Source: Apostichopus japonicus
Taxonomy: Eukaryota > Echinodermata > Holothuroidea > Aspidochirotida > Stichopodidae
Assembly: GCF_037975245.1 (NCBI RefSeq)
Contig: NC_092579.1
Location: 17,679,678 to 17,743,677 of the forward strand
Direction of reading: 5' to 3'
Length of the DNA stretch: 64,000 bases
Both the position numbers and the translations under genes were made by a program. Positions 24,672 through 39,400 of the stretch are shown here, one piece after another. The notes beneath the pieces are model-generated. The model saw only the letters and a list, made by a program, of their open reading frames with translations. It ran no database searches and was not told the origin of the DNA. Position 1 is the first letter of the stretch. Each line of letters starts with the position of its first letter.

Positions 24672-27600
24672 ATGGTAAGTTGACTAATTGGAAATGACAT
24701 CATATCATAATCATTAGTATTTGGCCCTTTAGGGCCTACTTAGCCTATTACAGTATTAGCAGACCAGATGGCCCTATTTCCAGGGACTGTCCCAGGATTT
24801 TATGAACCATCCCTGGATTAAAAACATCCTGGAAAAGTATTGTGCTCTGTTCATTACAAGTACAAGTGCCTAGGGCTATCCCCAAATCTGTAAAATGGCC
24901 TTGATGGAATAACTTAGTGTTGAAATTGTTTGTATCACTTTAATGGCTCAGAATTTTATGTCATAAAAATACTATGGTTCCTATATACATCTTAACAGTA
25001 ACACTCCCACAGCAACTTGACTGCTTTGCATCGCATTTTGCGATGTGGTAGGCCTAAAGGTTAAATTATTATGTGCCTGCTTCCCTGAATGCTTTCAATT
25101 AAGCCACCTGTTTGGCCTCATGCTCTTAGAACAGCTTCAGATAAGCTGTATGTTTACATCTACAACTTACAATCCATTTGTGACATAAGTACTGTACTTA
25201 GATTGTTGGGCATCCAATTATTTGTAAATGAAATATCGCCTGTTTAGGATGAAGTAAAGTTAGTACCTAACCCAACTTATAGAACATTCTGAAAGTTGTA
25301 TACAAAGTGGGTTGAATAGTCTCATTTATATCTTTTTACTTCTAGAAGTTCTAATTAGTCTAGGTCTATATTCTACTCTCTCTCTCTGCAGGCAAGCTTG
25401 GATGATACTGAGGATGTGGCCCTAGATTTTGGATCTGAGGATAACTGGCAGAGAAAAAAGAGTATCCGGTAGGTAGACTATTAAACCTAGGTCATAATTA
25501 AAGCATTAGTTTCAATCTGTCAAGTCATTTTCCTAAGAAACTTATTTCCATGGATATAAAGTTTCATAATAAAAAAAATAATAATAAAAAAAAAAAGAAG
25601 AAGGGAAAACTAGACGAAATCATGTGAAAATTGGTGACAGCAATGAGAGGAATTTCCATCTGTTTCAGTTAGGCAGATCATAGAACAGTTAATACTAGAA
25701 TATATATGTATATATATATACAGTATGCAACACTTGAATGTTACAATTTACACACAGAATGCTTCTTTGTACTGTAGACAGATACAACGTTAAAGATAAA
25801 ATAAAAGACTACACCACACATTGCTCTGGTTTGTTTTAATATCAGGTATATATATCTAATATATCTATTTTTTATCCTCTAGGTATCCACTGGCTGCGCT
25901 CTTTCATATCCTATTTAAAGTCCTGGCAATTGTGTTCTACCTTGTGATCGCTGGAAACTTTATTGGCTTTATAGTCTCATTTGTTCTGTTAACTTTGTTA
26001 TTATCAATGGACTTTTGGGTTGTGAAAAATATATCAGGCAGACTTTTAGTGGGACTCAGATGGTGGAACCACGTTGATGAAGATGGCCAAAGTCACTGGG
26101 TGTTTGAGTCCCGTAAGAAGGTAAGCGATTATTCAGGTGCTTTTGGTATAAAAAAAAATTAGGGGGTATTTTAGAATTTGCCATCCCCCCCACTGAAATC
26201 CTTTGCAAGTCACTATCATTAATGTGCCCTCCATTTTGCTGTTATGTCATTTACCACCGTAGATATATATGGAATATATATATTTTTTTATTTCAGGGAT
26301 CCAAATTGCAAGAGACAAATGCAGAATCAAGAATATTCTGGTTAGCTCTGATCCTCAACCCAGTTATTTGGTTCATTTCAATGTTTCCATCATTCTTTCC
26401 ATTCCCCACTGGATGGTTGGTAAGTAATTCAATAATTCCATGTGTATGTATGTGACACTTGCTTGTAAACACACTAACTCAAAAAGTTAATAGTGGATTA
26501 ACTTCATACTTGGCATGTGGATCCGTCTTATTGAATACAAGAAGCATATTGTATTCAGTGAAGTTTAATGGTCAACAGAGGTCAATGTTTGAAAACTTTG
26601 TGAACACGAGAACTAAAAAAAAGTGCATCTTTGTTGATCTTCATACATGGTATGCAGATTCAGTGTGTTGAGTACAAGAACCCTATTGAAATTGGTGGAG
26701 GTCAAAGGTCATTTGCGGTCAACATTTAGGTGAACGTTTAAAAATCTTGTAAACAGGATAACACAAGAAGTACACTTTTTTTGAACTTCACACTTAGTAA
26801 TTCCAGTTTGATGAGTGCAAGAATCCTATTGAAATTGGTAGAGGTCAAGGGTCACATGAGGTCAACAGGCATCAAAAGTCTGAAAACCTTTTAAACATGT
26901 AACACAAAAATTAAAGCTATTATTAATCTGTGAATTCTCCAGTGCTGTGATATTCTTTTGGTGAACATAGTTTGGCCAAATTCAGTTCAGCTTAGTTCTG
27001 TGAAGGAGCTGTTTAGGTCTTCAGCGAAACATACCTGGCATCCACGTCATGAAATCTGCATCAGAGTTCACACTCTTGCTTTAAACGTGCACTTTAACCT
27101 CCTGTCAGTTTTCAACCTCTGAGCTTCAAGGTTTCAACAGGTTATCTCAAAAGGGCACAAACTAGCTCAAGGGGTCAAAAGGTTATCTCAAATGGTGGGA
27201 GACTTGGCCATTTTCTCAAAATATTTCACAGTGTATAAACAATGTGATCTAACTCTCAACAACTATTCAAGTGATTTGTTAGCTTAAAATTGGTAAAATG
27301 TGTAGATATTTCACATAGGAAGACTGTTCATTCAAAATATTGAAACATTTTTGTTAAAATTCTATACTCTAATATCCTTATGAGTGAACCCACAAGGCAC
27401 ATTTGAACAGAAACTATTGACAATGTAGTTTGTTGGATAAAGTTGGAATCCTACATCCTGCAGTAAATTCAGTTTTTAAATCATAAACTCCAGCAATCAT
27501 AGCTTCCTGTGATCACTAAAGTTCATATCTTTTCTAAATTAAACTGCTCAGTGTACCATTTGAAAGAGTCATTGCTTAAAAAAGTGAAATTTAAGTTAAT

Positions 27601-29232
27601 AACAAATCTCTTTGATTCATTTTCAGTTTATTCCCATCATGGGCCTCTGTTTAGGTGGAAGTAATTTATATGGTTATCTACGGTGCAAAATTGGCTCCAG
27701 ACAACAGCTCTCTTCTTTCGCGACACAATTCCTGAGTCAGCAGATGTTTTCAGCGGTAAGAAATTGTATCCCAGGTTTGATGATGTATCATAACTGATCA
27801 AAGACCTTCAAATTCCCGACACATCTCTATAGATGTATTCATTGGCCTCGGTCTGTCGTTAATTTTCCAATGTTTTTGGGATAGCATCATGGTTGATCTT
27901 ATAGAGTAATGAGGCAATGATTGTTTGCTCATTCTAGTGGTTGGGAGAGAATCACATACCTCACCTCTCATAGGTTTTCATGCAACCCCCCCCCCCCCCC
28001 AGCAATGAACTTTGAAAACTTGCACCTATACATTTTATCTAAATTATTGTCTCTCGGTTAGAAACAAGTGATGAAATTACATTCCCTTTCCTACCCTTAT
28101 GCACCTTAAATTTTGCAGTTGAACAGTATCTTTGATATGCCAGTGAATAAATAACATTCATGCATACTCATTATAAACAGATTGAAATATGAGAGACTCA
28201 AAAACCGTGGTTGAACCTGCTGCTGAACTGTCAACTACATAACTCTGTATTAAGCGTTTGAGGAAAAGAAAAAGAAATAAGAAAGCATGAAAAGTGACGT
28301 AGAAAGAAGAGTCATATATATTTGTACCTGTTTCAGCCACAGTACTTCAGGTTTTCCACACAAAAAAAAACTGCTTTTAGTTTGCCTCACATAATTTTCC
28401 TTATGTTGGTAAAGATACTGTAGATGTTAAAGAAAAATAAAAACAACAGTTACTATTTAAAGAATTGTAAATCTCTTTTGATAATTTTTTTTTTACAATA
28501 CGAGAAATGTCAACTCCCCAGGAATAATTAGGTGTGTCATTAGGACTAAACTTACTCAGATGATATAAGTCAACGGTCCTGATGTGCACTAGAATCTTTC
28601 TGCTACAGGGAATAATTTAGTGTTCAAATTTTGAGTAGCAGTTTTGAAGGCCCTGGAGTTAATCTCTAATAAAATACTAGCATGGTTCCTGTGTAAAGAA
28701 GTGCTCTACATCTTTGGACTTGCGATGCGATAAATTAATCCCGGTGTTAACATTCATAAAAGTTGTTTCCTTAACAAGTTACTACGTATATAAATAGTGC
28801 AGCACTGCCAGTCGACATTCAACACGGGTGATTTTATTGAACTCTATTCTCAGTTGTATTATGAGATGTATAAGAAGCATGCCTGAATTAATATGAATAA
28901 TTTCAGTGAAAACCAAGATGAAGCTAGGCTACAAAATACAAGACAAACTTTTTTTTTACAGGATTCATAACCCTCTCATCTCAAAGTTCCTTATGTCTAG
29001 TGCAGTCTACAAATATCCCATGAACACAAATAGTCAGATAAGAAGACCACTCATGGCATATGCTTGATTAAATGTCAAAGGACATTCTGGTATTGGCACA
29101 CATTAACAATTTTTACTAATACTAATAAATGACAACTAAGCTACTATTGTCAACCTGTTAATTTGTGGTAATTTTTTCTTTCTTTCACAGGCTGTAAATT
29201 CAACAGCCAATCAATCGCAAGGTACAGGATAG
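24672..29232 (+). CDS. TVP23: TVP23 family Golgi membrane protein (FAM18)
   Basis: A small multi-pass protein of late Golgi vesicles, linked in yeast to Golgi-endosome traffic. Exons: 24672-24674 (inferred start codon only), 25392-25468, 25883-26120, 26297-26419, 27627-27755, 29191-29232; 203 residues, against 205 for human TVP23B. The family core is clear: DFWVVKN, GRLLVGLRWWNHVDEDG, SHWVFESRK, AESRIFWL and GSNLYGYLRCK. Four hydrophobic segments fit the family. The start is inferred: ATG|gtaagt at 24672 joins in frame to exon 2 (ASLDDTEDV); ATG|gtacgt at 24222 would give the same protein. AATAAA signals occur at 29903 and near 30866. Confidence 0.93.
26498..26900 (+). repeat. Diverged tandem repeat, about 145 bp x 3, in TVP23 intron 4
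   Basis: Three units share a TTGA-TACAAGAA-CCTATTGAAATTGG block, then GAGGTCAAAGGTCA-like sequence, then AAAA-CTT-TAAACA. The AGGTCA half-sites resemble nuclear-receptor elements, but they fall in a drifting repeat so this is probably chance. Confidence 0.6.
27917..28000 (+). repeat. Left copy of a dispersed inverted repeat with poly(C) end
   Basis: About 70 bases from ATGATTGTTTGCTCATTC to TTCATGCAACCC, ending in a C run. It recurs in reverse complement at 31139-31230 with about two mismatches. This copy is in TVP23 intron 5. Confidence 0.75.
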
Positions 29233-31138
29233 ACTGACGTGGATGTTCCTTGGGTTAGTATGCAATATGATTTCTTTGAAGAGAACTTGTTAAGCCATCC
29301 TCTCAGTAACATGGTGCCAAATGTTCATATATACATATATATTCTATTCATGTACAGTATCTAAGACAATGGAACACAATGACAGTACTTCAGTTCTAAA
29401 TGTGAAATAGATGCTGCATCTTTCCATAGCCAACAAACTTTCTGGATTAGAAATTCTTTGAAGTAAAGTAATTGCTTTGATGTGGCTAAATTGTATAAAC
29501 ATCTGTTGTTCATTTGTGATTCCTTTTTCAATACCAGAACAGAGAAACTTTGCATGTAAATGATTCCAGGAGGTATGAAGTGTAAAGAACTGCTCCTCAC
29601 AGTATCCTCTCGTTATCCTCTCTTTAGCTTGTCATGTAACCATTGGAATAATTTCTGATCTTGGAATTGTGGAGTTCTACATATATATCTATATATATAT
29701 AAAATATCCTTCAATGTGAGTGTAATGCCAACTAGGGATTGTAGAGGTGTTACTCTGAGATGCAAACCAGTCAGGTCCAGTCTCCTTCCGTTGCTCTCTG
29801 TATCAAGTATTTCTCTCTGATGACGAGAGACTGCTAACTGGTGTCCATGTGATCATCTTCATTACAGTATCTCCTTATACCTGTCCAAAGTGGAATGAAT
29901 GAAATAAACTCAGTAAATTGTGGTCATCAGTTATTAAGTTATCTTGAAAATGGACGTCAGAATGATCACATTTTGATCTAGGGTTGAACTATAAGTACTA
30001 TGTAGGGATACACTTGAATATTGTTTATCATTCCAGAGAAAGTCTTTGAAACGTCAAAAATTGGTTCGTCACGGCAAGTTAAAAATAGAGGTGGGATGGC
30101 TAAACATTGTTGTGAACTTATGATTACTTATGTTTATCACAGTGTAAGCCAATCTACAGTGCTCTCAAAAGAAACTATCCAGTTTGAGGAAGGGGGGGGA
30201 TTGGTAGTGCAATATGTTGCTGACTGGTGTTAGATGTTGGTCGGGTACAGTATAACCAGGGTTTGGCAAAAATCTTTCAAAATTCTTGTCTCTTTGAACA
30301 ATGAGAAAGGCATTGCTACTTACTTTAAGAACCAGGCAAAACCAGATCCAACATATAAGAAAGGAGTTTTTAGAAGCCATCATTAAACTAGAAGAACAGG
30401 GAAGGTTACCTAACTTGTATCAAAGACATTAAGTTGGTCCTTCCATCCACCAAATGTGCAACTTTTCTTTCTTTTCATTTTCAGTGCTGACCTGACAACT
30501 ACTCTGATGTTAAAGACATTCTAATGTCCTGAGATCAATGATGGATGGCGCTCTTCTTCTTCTTCCATTGTCGTAAAGTAACCTACTTCCTGCATGATCA
30601 CGATAGTACTATGAGTCACGATTACACGGAGTCCGAAGGGGAACTAAAATCTGTTTTCATTAACCATACCGACTGAGATATGAATCATAATACCATAATT
30701 GCTTGCCCTTGTCAAGATATGATTCGCAGAGTTGGTTTATTTCCGTCTGCTATTGTACACGATTCATTTATAGACTTGGTTATAGATGTCTTCATTAAAA
30801 AAATTAAATTATTACAAAATGATATATTTCTGCTTTTTTTGTTTCATATTTATTTCAGCCAAAATTCAATAAATTAAAAGAGTGAGACCTTTTATCTAAA
30901 AAAAACAAAAAAACAATGGGGAACCACGGAAACAAATATAAAGATTGCATAAGCATCCTTCAAAAACTTCTTATAGGGATATTCTGGAGACAAAACAAGT
31001 TGAAAAATATTGATGCGAAAAATCTTCCACACTTAGTTGAAATCCCTGTGTCATTATCTTGTCCCTAACTCAAAGATGGTTTTTTAAATGTAACCTGACT
31101 GGGTAAACCTTCAACTACTGCAGGATGTTGGATCACAA

Positions 31139-31230
31139 GGGGGGGGGGGGGGGGATGAGGGTTGCATGGAAACCTATGAGAGGTGAGGTATGTGATCCTC
31201 TCCCAACCACTAGAATGAGCAAACAATCAT
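31139..31230 (-). repeat. Right copy of the dispersed inverted repeat
   Basis: Reverse complement of 27917-28000, including the homopolymer (here poly G). The two copies are 3.1 kb apart and could pair in a long transcript of TVP23. Confidence 0.75.
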
Positions 31231-31628
31231 AAATAAACTTTGTTAGTATTCACAGCCACTGAATGCATTCTGTATGTGCAAAGTTGAAGCTCTGTGTTGT
31301 CATCTGGACAAATGCTATTCATAAGCTTTACCTATGCTGTTATTATAATACTCTTGTTGATATTAACCTGATACATTTGGAATAATAAAAATAAAGACAG
31401 TTTCAGCTGAAGTGCCATGATGACATCATTCATTCTGCTTTTGCCACATGCATTTACAAAATATCCAAAAATTTGTAAAATGTGGATGTGGTTTGCCTTA
31501 AAATTAATCACAATTTGAGCCATTTTGTTAAGCAATCAACTTCAGCCACTGGAATATCGCTTGAATATAGTTGAAGTGAAGAATGATTTGATAAAAGTGG
31601 ATTGAACGTCAAGTACATATGTAATCTT

Positions 31629-31655
31629 TGGTTTGGTTTGGTTTGGTTTGGTTTG
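31629..31655 (+). repeat. (GGTTT)n microsatellite
   Basis: Five or so GGTTT units in a row, followed by a GATTT variant. Confidence 0.8.
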
Positions 31656-33469
31656 ATTTGGAGATCTTTGGTTTGATTTCCAAACAGTAAGTTGTCAGGA
31701 ATGTTTAAAAAGAAAGTTTAAAAAAAAGTTAAAAGGAAAAAAATTTAAATACAGAATAGGTACTAGTCTTCCACAGATTGTACTGTGCTTATCATATTTA
31801 AGTTAGAAGTGTCAACTACAGTTATGATTTCCAGTTTTGTTTAAATCTAACATTGTACAGATATTAAGTATTAATGCCATTTTCTTCTTGTGTCTTCAGT
31901 TTATTCACTAATTTGATATTAATCAACTGTGTACTAGTGACACAATAATTGTTGAATTCAACAATAAGCCTGACAGAAGGTAGAAGCCTACAGTAACCTA
32001 AAATGTTAATATATTTACATAATGTTAGCATGGAAAGTCACCATGACAACATGGTATTTTAAGTGCAATTTTCTATTACTGAGAAGTGATGGGTGTCTCT
32101 CTTGGTGGTGCTATATGTACATGCTTTTCATACCAGGGTCATATATAGTGACCACTCACTTGGTAAAACACTCACAATCTATCCTCACTACAGGGATGTA
32201 CTAACACATTGGTCAATTTATCACAGCCTGATACATTTATTTTTCAAGAAAAGCTACATTAAACTATCACAGGCTATTGGCAGTTGTCGAGATAACTGAC
32301 CACGTAATCACCTGCTTGGTACTCATCCAAGGACAGATAATAGGGTACCAGTCAAGGGTACCTAATATATATATATAGTGCACCAATCAAGAGTTCTCAA
32401 TAAAACATTCTGCAAAATAATTCTCTGCTTGGGGAAAAACTTCATGTGTTTATTTATACCACAGGAATGGAAGTAGTCTCTTAATAGTTGGAGAAAAAGT
32501 TTTGAAAGAAGGAACTACACGTTAGTAACCAAGAGGGGAAGGGTCAATTTTCTAGTCTTTTATAAATTAGTTCAGTCAAATCCTTCACAAGTTTTTTTTT
32601 TTTTTACTGCTCTTGTTATCGGTAATCTTTGTATTTTGTTTTTCTAATGAATTTGATAGCATTCCAATAATTTCTACTTTTACTGCACTTATTGTTATAA
32701 GTATGATTGTGTAACATTGTTTATTGTCTGTTGACTTAGCTTGATTTTTAATCTCTATCTTTTAAAGGGTCAGATAAGTTGCCGTTTCTCTTTCTTATTT
32801 TTTTCCTCCCACCTTTGTAGCTGATCTCTATTTCATATGTGCAGTGCAGAAATTCCTGTTAAACTGACATCCAGACATGAATTTCTCATTACTCAGCTAA
32901 TGATTGTAAATCTTTAGCATGGAAATGATACAACAATCATATTTTTCATCAGAAAATCACAGCAAGTTGATCACAGTAGCTCGGTGCTGTTCTATTGTTA
33001 AATCTGAGCCATTTTTAGGCACACAAATCTGTTGTAAGCTTGCATGTGTTCTGTACTTGTTATTGTGATAACCAGTGAAGACTTTGTCATACTTCTAGAC
33101 AAATTTTTGTGAAATCAGCCGTCAGAAAAATATTGAATCCATTTGAAACATTTTTTTTTAATGAAGTTATCAAGATAACCCAAGAGGTTTCCATCTTACG
33201 TAACATTCACAACTCAGAATTTGCCATCCATCTAATTTTAAACAAAATCTGCAATGTCAGCACACTGCCAAGTTGCTGAAAATGATCCCAATTTATAACT
33301 AGCCTTGAAGCTGATTACATTCAAGTACTGGTAATATTGTTAAGAATTTTTTATGTGTATAAGAACTATATGTATGGTGAAAGAATCTATTTGGGGAAAC
33401 CTTTCCATGATCTGTTTTCTATATCTCTTTGCGCCTGTCTCTATCGTATGTGTGTATAAATATACTTAC

Positions 33470-36400
33470 CCTTAATAATTTGTTGATATGATGTAACTGC
33501 AGGGGAGTCCGGAAATTCTTCGAAAAAAGACGTTCCTTCATCGCAACATTTTCCTATTGAAGAGGGGGAAAAAAGATTGACCAATTTGATAGTGTTAGTT
33601 ATTGGTATTAAATGACCTAGAACCCCATACTATTTACTCTGGAGAACATTTTTATGTAAGCAATATTTGAAGGGGCATACTATGATGGCAGATAACTTAT
33701 AAATTATCTTAGAGAGGAAAATAGTTCATACTGTTGTTCCTCATCTCAAGATATGGTTCATTGGATGTAACCTTTTTTTTTGACTAACTAGACCCTCCAT
33801 TATTATTCCATGGAGTTAACAACAGTTGATGGTCAGATGTCTTCAACAGCTTGACTTTATTATGAGAGATTCTTGCTGATTTATGAAATTTGGGAATGTT
33901 TACTAAGCTATCAATGTTATCTTTATAGAATTTCATCAAAATGCAAATTTTGGAGAATATTATTCACCTCTGCAGATAAATGGCTTCAACACTTTAAAAG
34001 AAAAAAAAACGTTTTTGCTCAAATGACATAATGGCATTCAATCTGTTGTTACCAGATACTTTCACAAAATATCAAGTCATGTTGAATGAAATCATGTGGG
34101 CAGTAGCTAGCCAACAGGAAGTACACAATACATATCTAGCAAAGTTTCTCCCTCTGGAAGTGCATTGGCGTTTCCTTTGCAAGACTTTCTCACTTTTCAC
34201 TTGCAAAACCATGTCATTCAAATGTCATATGCTTCCAGTTGAAACACATCAAGCAAGAACCAACTTCCTAACGTTCATCGATGTGGCACTAGTAGATGGT
34301 TACCTCTACTCACCTATTCTGGGGTCCAGAGGCAGTTTCCCAAGGAATGGCACTTTCATATCCTCAGCCATTTTCTCTGCCCCTCCAGTAGTTGGGGGGA
34401 AGATCTGTGATTCATTCTAAGAATGAAGAGAAGGCCAATTATGAGAAATTAGTAATCTTGCCGACTTGCCATCTTGTGTGTAATAACATTACTATCTCTT
34501 CCTCTCCTCTCCCCTGCCTCACCCACCCCAACCAACCCTGCAATTTTTTCTGGGACTCCCACTCTGCTTTTACAGCCCTTTTTTTTTGCAACCAGGTAGG
34601 CTATGTGGGGTATAATAATATCAGAAATGCTTTGCAATTATTTAAGTAAACTTATTGAGGCACCTGGTGATAATGTACATTGTTATGATGTTATCACAAC
34701 ATTAAAGTTAGTCCAAGTTTCTTGTGAGCAGTACTGACAGAGTAGTCAACTATAATGCACATCACACCACACAGTGGACAATAAACAAGGTGTAAATACT
34801 AGCAATGACATGTTATAGGCAGCATGAGTGTCAAAGAGTCAGATTTGTAACAAGTCACTTCAATACTTCATATTAAAGTCAAGTCGAGTTATTACCCATC
34901 ATCTTAAATTGAGCTGAGACTCACGTCACTGTACTCTCTCTATGGGGGAAAATTTATATACAAAAATGTTCGGGCCACTTTACTTGTGAAATAAAGAGTT
35001 ACCCCTGCTTATAACCATGCACAGAGCAGAGCAAAACTGTTCACTCTCCTGAATACTTAAAAAGGGATGTACAGTATCACACTGTTTTGTCAAACAATCT
35101 ACCTTTGCCCAGACGTACCTTACAACTAGGACAGATGAAACCACTCATGTTTTCGATTACACCGATGATCGGTAGCTTCACCTTCTTGCAAAAATTGATT
35201 TCCTTCCTCACGTCCATCAAAGAGACTTCCTATGAGAGCAAGGATTGAGATTGAAGAAGATCCACTACATTTCAAACATCCATCTCCTTTCACACTGCGG
35301 TTCACATCGGTAAGTTTTAGATAATTGTACATCTCCCTGTAATGAGATCGCTTTCCGAAGTAGATGCATCAAGCTGTGAGTAATCTGCACCCTTCTACGT
35401 CAATTTACCAAGTACCTACTCTCAGTGGCGGAGCTAGGGGTATTGGTCAGGGGGGTCGAGAATGGTCTGTAGGGGCACTTTCGACACTGTCTAAGCGGAG
35501 CGCCACCACAGGTTGGCGCGGAGGGTACAGAAATTTTTTGAGTAAAGATATTCCCTAGATCGCAGGAAATGACCCTCTCCGGGCCTTGCTAATTTGCAGA
35601 TAAACGAAGAATAAATAGGTGTCATCGCCATTTTGTCAGAAAATTACACCAACAAAATGTGACAAATGTCAATAGGTAGATGAGAGCGCAATTAAAAAGT
35701 CAATAATCGCGAATAAGTAAAAAGTAGTAAACAGCTGAAAAGGGCGCCAGCAGTCCATTTGAGTCCGTCAGGGGGGGCATCCGCCCCCCTGACTGTATGG
35801 ACGCTCCGCCACTGCCTACTCTCTATACATGATCCACTGTTGTGCTTGCATAAGTTTAGTTTTTACGGCATTCATGCATATTTGTAAAACCCATTAAATA
35901 TGATCAATGATCGAACCACATGTTGGCATGTTGAAAATTGTTTAAAAATATCAAAAATATGTTTCTGGATGTTCTTGAGTCTCCAACATATTACCAGACA
36001 TTGAGGAGGTTTCCTTAAATATTATAAATGCAAACTGCTGAGTAATCAACTGCTAAGCATGTATAATTTAGCCTTGTTGGATATTACTGAGTTTGATGGA
36101 ATTAATATTAAAGAGATATTTTGTTGACTTTTCATTATACACATGCCAAACTGATCATTAATTAAAATTCTATTCTATGAATGCTACCATCAAAATATCA
36201 AAACTGAGCTGAATGTGTCATTTAATACTTTACTTGTACCCATAAACTAGCATATTCTTTACCTGAGGAGTGGTCACAATGACAGCACCATCAATAACGG
36301 CATTCTGTAGATACTGCACCACGGAGAGGTGTTCATCTGATGTACCTGGAGGAGTGTCAATCACCAAGTAGTTGGTATCTTCCCAGTCAACATCTCTCAG

Positions 36401-39400
36401 GAATTGTTTAATCAGACCTGAAGAAATGTCAAACAACATTCAATGTCATTACCATCAGTTCCAATATATGCTAGAGTAGTCCAAAAATGGTAGATCTTTC
36501 AACAAACAGTCGACTTTTCAGACTTTTCACCATCAAACTATACTCCATCCCAGAAATATTTAACTAAATTTACAATTCTTGAATACCTGCGAGCAATTTG
36601 GAGGTTCAGAATCAGAATATCCAGGTGATTAATATTGAAAACTATAAGGAAAGTTGAATTATAGTGCTGATGTCCTTTAAGCATACTAAAATTACTTTTC
36701 GCAAGTTTTCAAAATTTCTTTCCTGTGGGTTAGAACCGTCCAAGTAAAAGGTCATTTCAAACCAGCAGTCCAAAAATAGGATTAAGTATCTTTAGATAGC
36801 CTTTCCTATTCTACAATGGATGTGAAATGAGAGACAATTCTCACCATTTTTCTTCGGTCCTCTCCATATTATTGCATCATCGGGACTACTCAACAGAAAG
36901 CCTGCCGACATCACTCCAAGGTTATCTTCGACATACTAAGAGAAAAGAGAACAACAGGAGCAAATGTTAGCAGCAAATCTAACATTCGCATCGCCGATGA
37001 GCACATCATCCGATTAAAAAGGACACAGATTTCCTCAAACTGATCTCACTGAAATTTGTTTGAATAAAGTTAAGGGGAAACCCCCACGTTGGTTATGAAT
37101 AGATAAATCAAGGCTGTGTGAGGGACAGAAGTTAATATAATCATGCAGAGCATGAGAGGGTAAATTTATACAAATAAAAGGATTAACAGAAGTGTGAGCC
37201 TTGAAATAATTGTACATGTCAGAGAATAAACTTTAGTGTTCACATTCTGTATGTAGCGGTTTTGATGGTTCTTTAGTATGGTTATATGGTTATGGGACAT
37301 GTCACAAAAGCTGTTATACATCTATTCTTTGCATTTGTGTAGCAGTTTGCCCTAGCATTTTGCTATGCAAGCATAGAAGATGTGCCAAATAAAAAACAGA
37401 GAACAAACATCAAAGAAGAAAGTTGACATACCACTGGAGACCAACCAGATCCACTTTGATGGACTTGTTCCCCCTCTAGCCCCATTACTCTGGGTATTGA
37501 TGGTCCACAGATGTCGACATCAAGAATACCCACCTAATAACAAAAATGTACAAACTATAAATATTTGGATGTCAATCAAAAGAGAATATTTAAGATAGAG
37601 AAACTATTTAAGCACCATTCAAACACCATTCAAAATATGCCAATATGCAAATAACTTTTCAGATTATATATTTAATATTTATAATGTCAATAAGAGTAAA
37701 CAATTTTAAGACTACAGACATGTCTACAGTATGGGACTCAAATCTGAAGGGAACATTATTAGCTAGAAAATTTGATCTAGTGGCAGCTTGAATGTGATAT
37801 TTAATGAATACTAAATCATAAATATACAGTACGGATGGTTACAGCTTTTAAGAATTGTTGTAGACTGAACCACCTTTCACAGAAATTGAGAAAAGATTAG
37901 TAATCTTTCCCCAACGGACAACCAGGGATTAAAAGTGATGTTGTGTTCTGCACATATACTAGCTTTGAGATTTCAAATTCCATTATGTGCAAAATAATAA
38001 TATGAATATTCATGTTTGCAATTTACATTTACATAATTCCTTACAATTCCTTAAAATAATTTGAGTTTTTTTCCCCCATGTCCTTTCTTGTTTACATTCT
38101 TGACACTTATTTAACATACAGAGTATGTATATAACATCACCTGGAGATTATCATCAAGTGCAAGACCCCTGGCAAGCATTGATGTGACAGTACTTTTTCC
38201 AACTCCTCCTTTTCCAGAGAGGACTAGAATTTTATGTTTCACAGATGACAATCTTTCTTGTATTACTGCCAAATCTGCAAAATAAGTTATAACAAAAGGA
38301 TAGGAACCATAATAAAAGAAGTACCTGTTTCGATCAATTATTTATGTCACAGAAAAACTGATAAAATAGAAAGCTTCCCTTGAAGCAACTTCATAATTGA
38401 TGTCTTTTTCTTACTTAATTGGGAAAAGTAGTTTTCACCCCCCCCCCAAAATTATGAATTGAGTTAAATGAAATTTATGATAATTCTAAGGGCATTAAGT
38501 CATAAACATCACTTTCAAAGTATCCCAGGTAATAGCATTAAACCTTCAACATCACTTTAGAAGTATCCCAGGCAAAACATGAAGTTGTCGAAATATTCAA
38601 CAAAACGACAGTCATCTCAAAAATTGCCAGAAGCATGTTTTGATAATTCTACTGTAATCTGTGAGGACTGTATTGAGTGTATAATTAGTATTTTAAAGTT
38701 GTTTAGGGCATTCAGGTAATAAATTAGGAACCGGGTAGTATTGCGTCCGGCGGGTACCGAGATACCCCGTGCAAACACTAACATATTTTAAATGTTATTT
38801 GACTTTATCGTTCCAACACCTTTTGTTTTTTTTTTGTGTTTGTTAATGTTATAGAAATACTTTCTTACCAGGTTATGATCTAATTATGAAAGTCTCATTT
38901 ATGGCAACAGAACATAGATAAAGCTAATTGCCTAAAATTTTATGAGTAAGTAGTACTTTTGGCTAGACTGAAGAATAATGAAATTTTTTCTTAAGAATGG
39001 TCATTTCATTTGCATCTGAAATATAAGATATTTTGAGCATTCCCCATGGAATGCATACACTGCTAAGGAAACGGATAATATGCTTTTTAACTTAATTTAA
39101 CATTTCGTTGGTAAGGGGTGCATACCCTTTGGCCCAGTACAACAGTTAACCTTTCAAATATTTTAATCATATCATACCTGGATCTGGACCTTTTGGTTTT
39201 GCACTGGAGCAGATATTTTGGTTTGGACATCCTTGGCATGCTGACGATTTACCAGCATCTTCACTCTCAGTTCCTGGACAATCTTTTATGAATGGAACAA
39301 ATTCATTAATTCAATGTGTAAATCTGATGTACAATAACCAAGAACATCTCATCTTCCGGCTCAATTTCTACCAAAAGATCTACAGAAATATTGTTTAAAC

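Larger units (their letters stand above)
29233..33469. other. TVP23 3' UTR and spacer before NUBP1
   Basis: Convergent intergenic region. The left part probably holds the TVP23 3' UTR (AATAAA at 29903 and near 30866). The terminal NUBP1 exon should lie somewhere at the right, but no candidate is convincing. Otherwise AT-rich sequence, with a poly(G) run at about 31139 and a GGTTT microsatellite. Confidence 0.5.

Noticed and set aside
34031..34420. 129-codon plus-strand ORF
   Set aside because: It overlaps NUBP1 exon 8 on the other strand, has no recognisable domain, and looks like chance.
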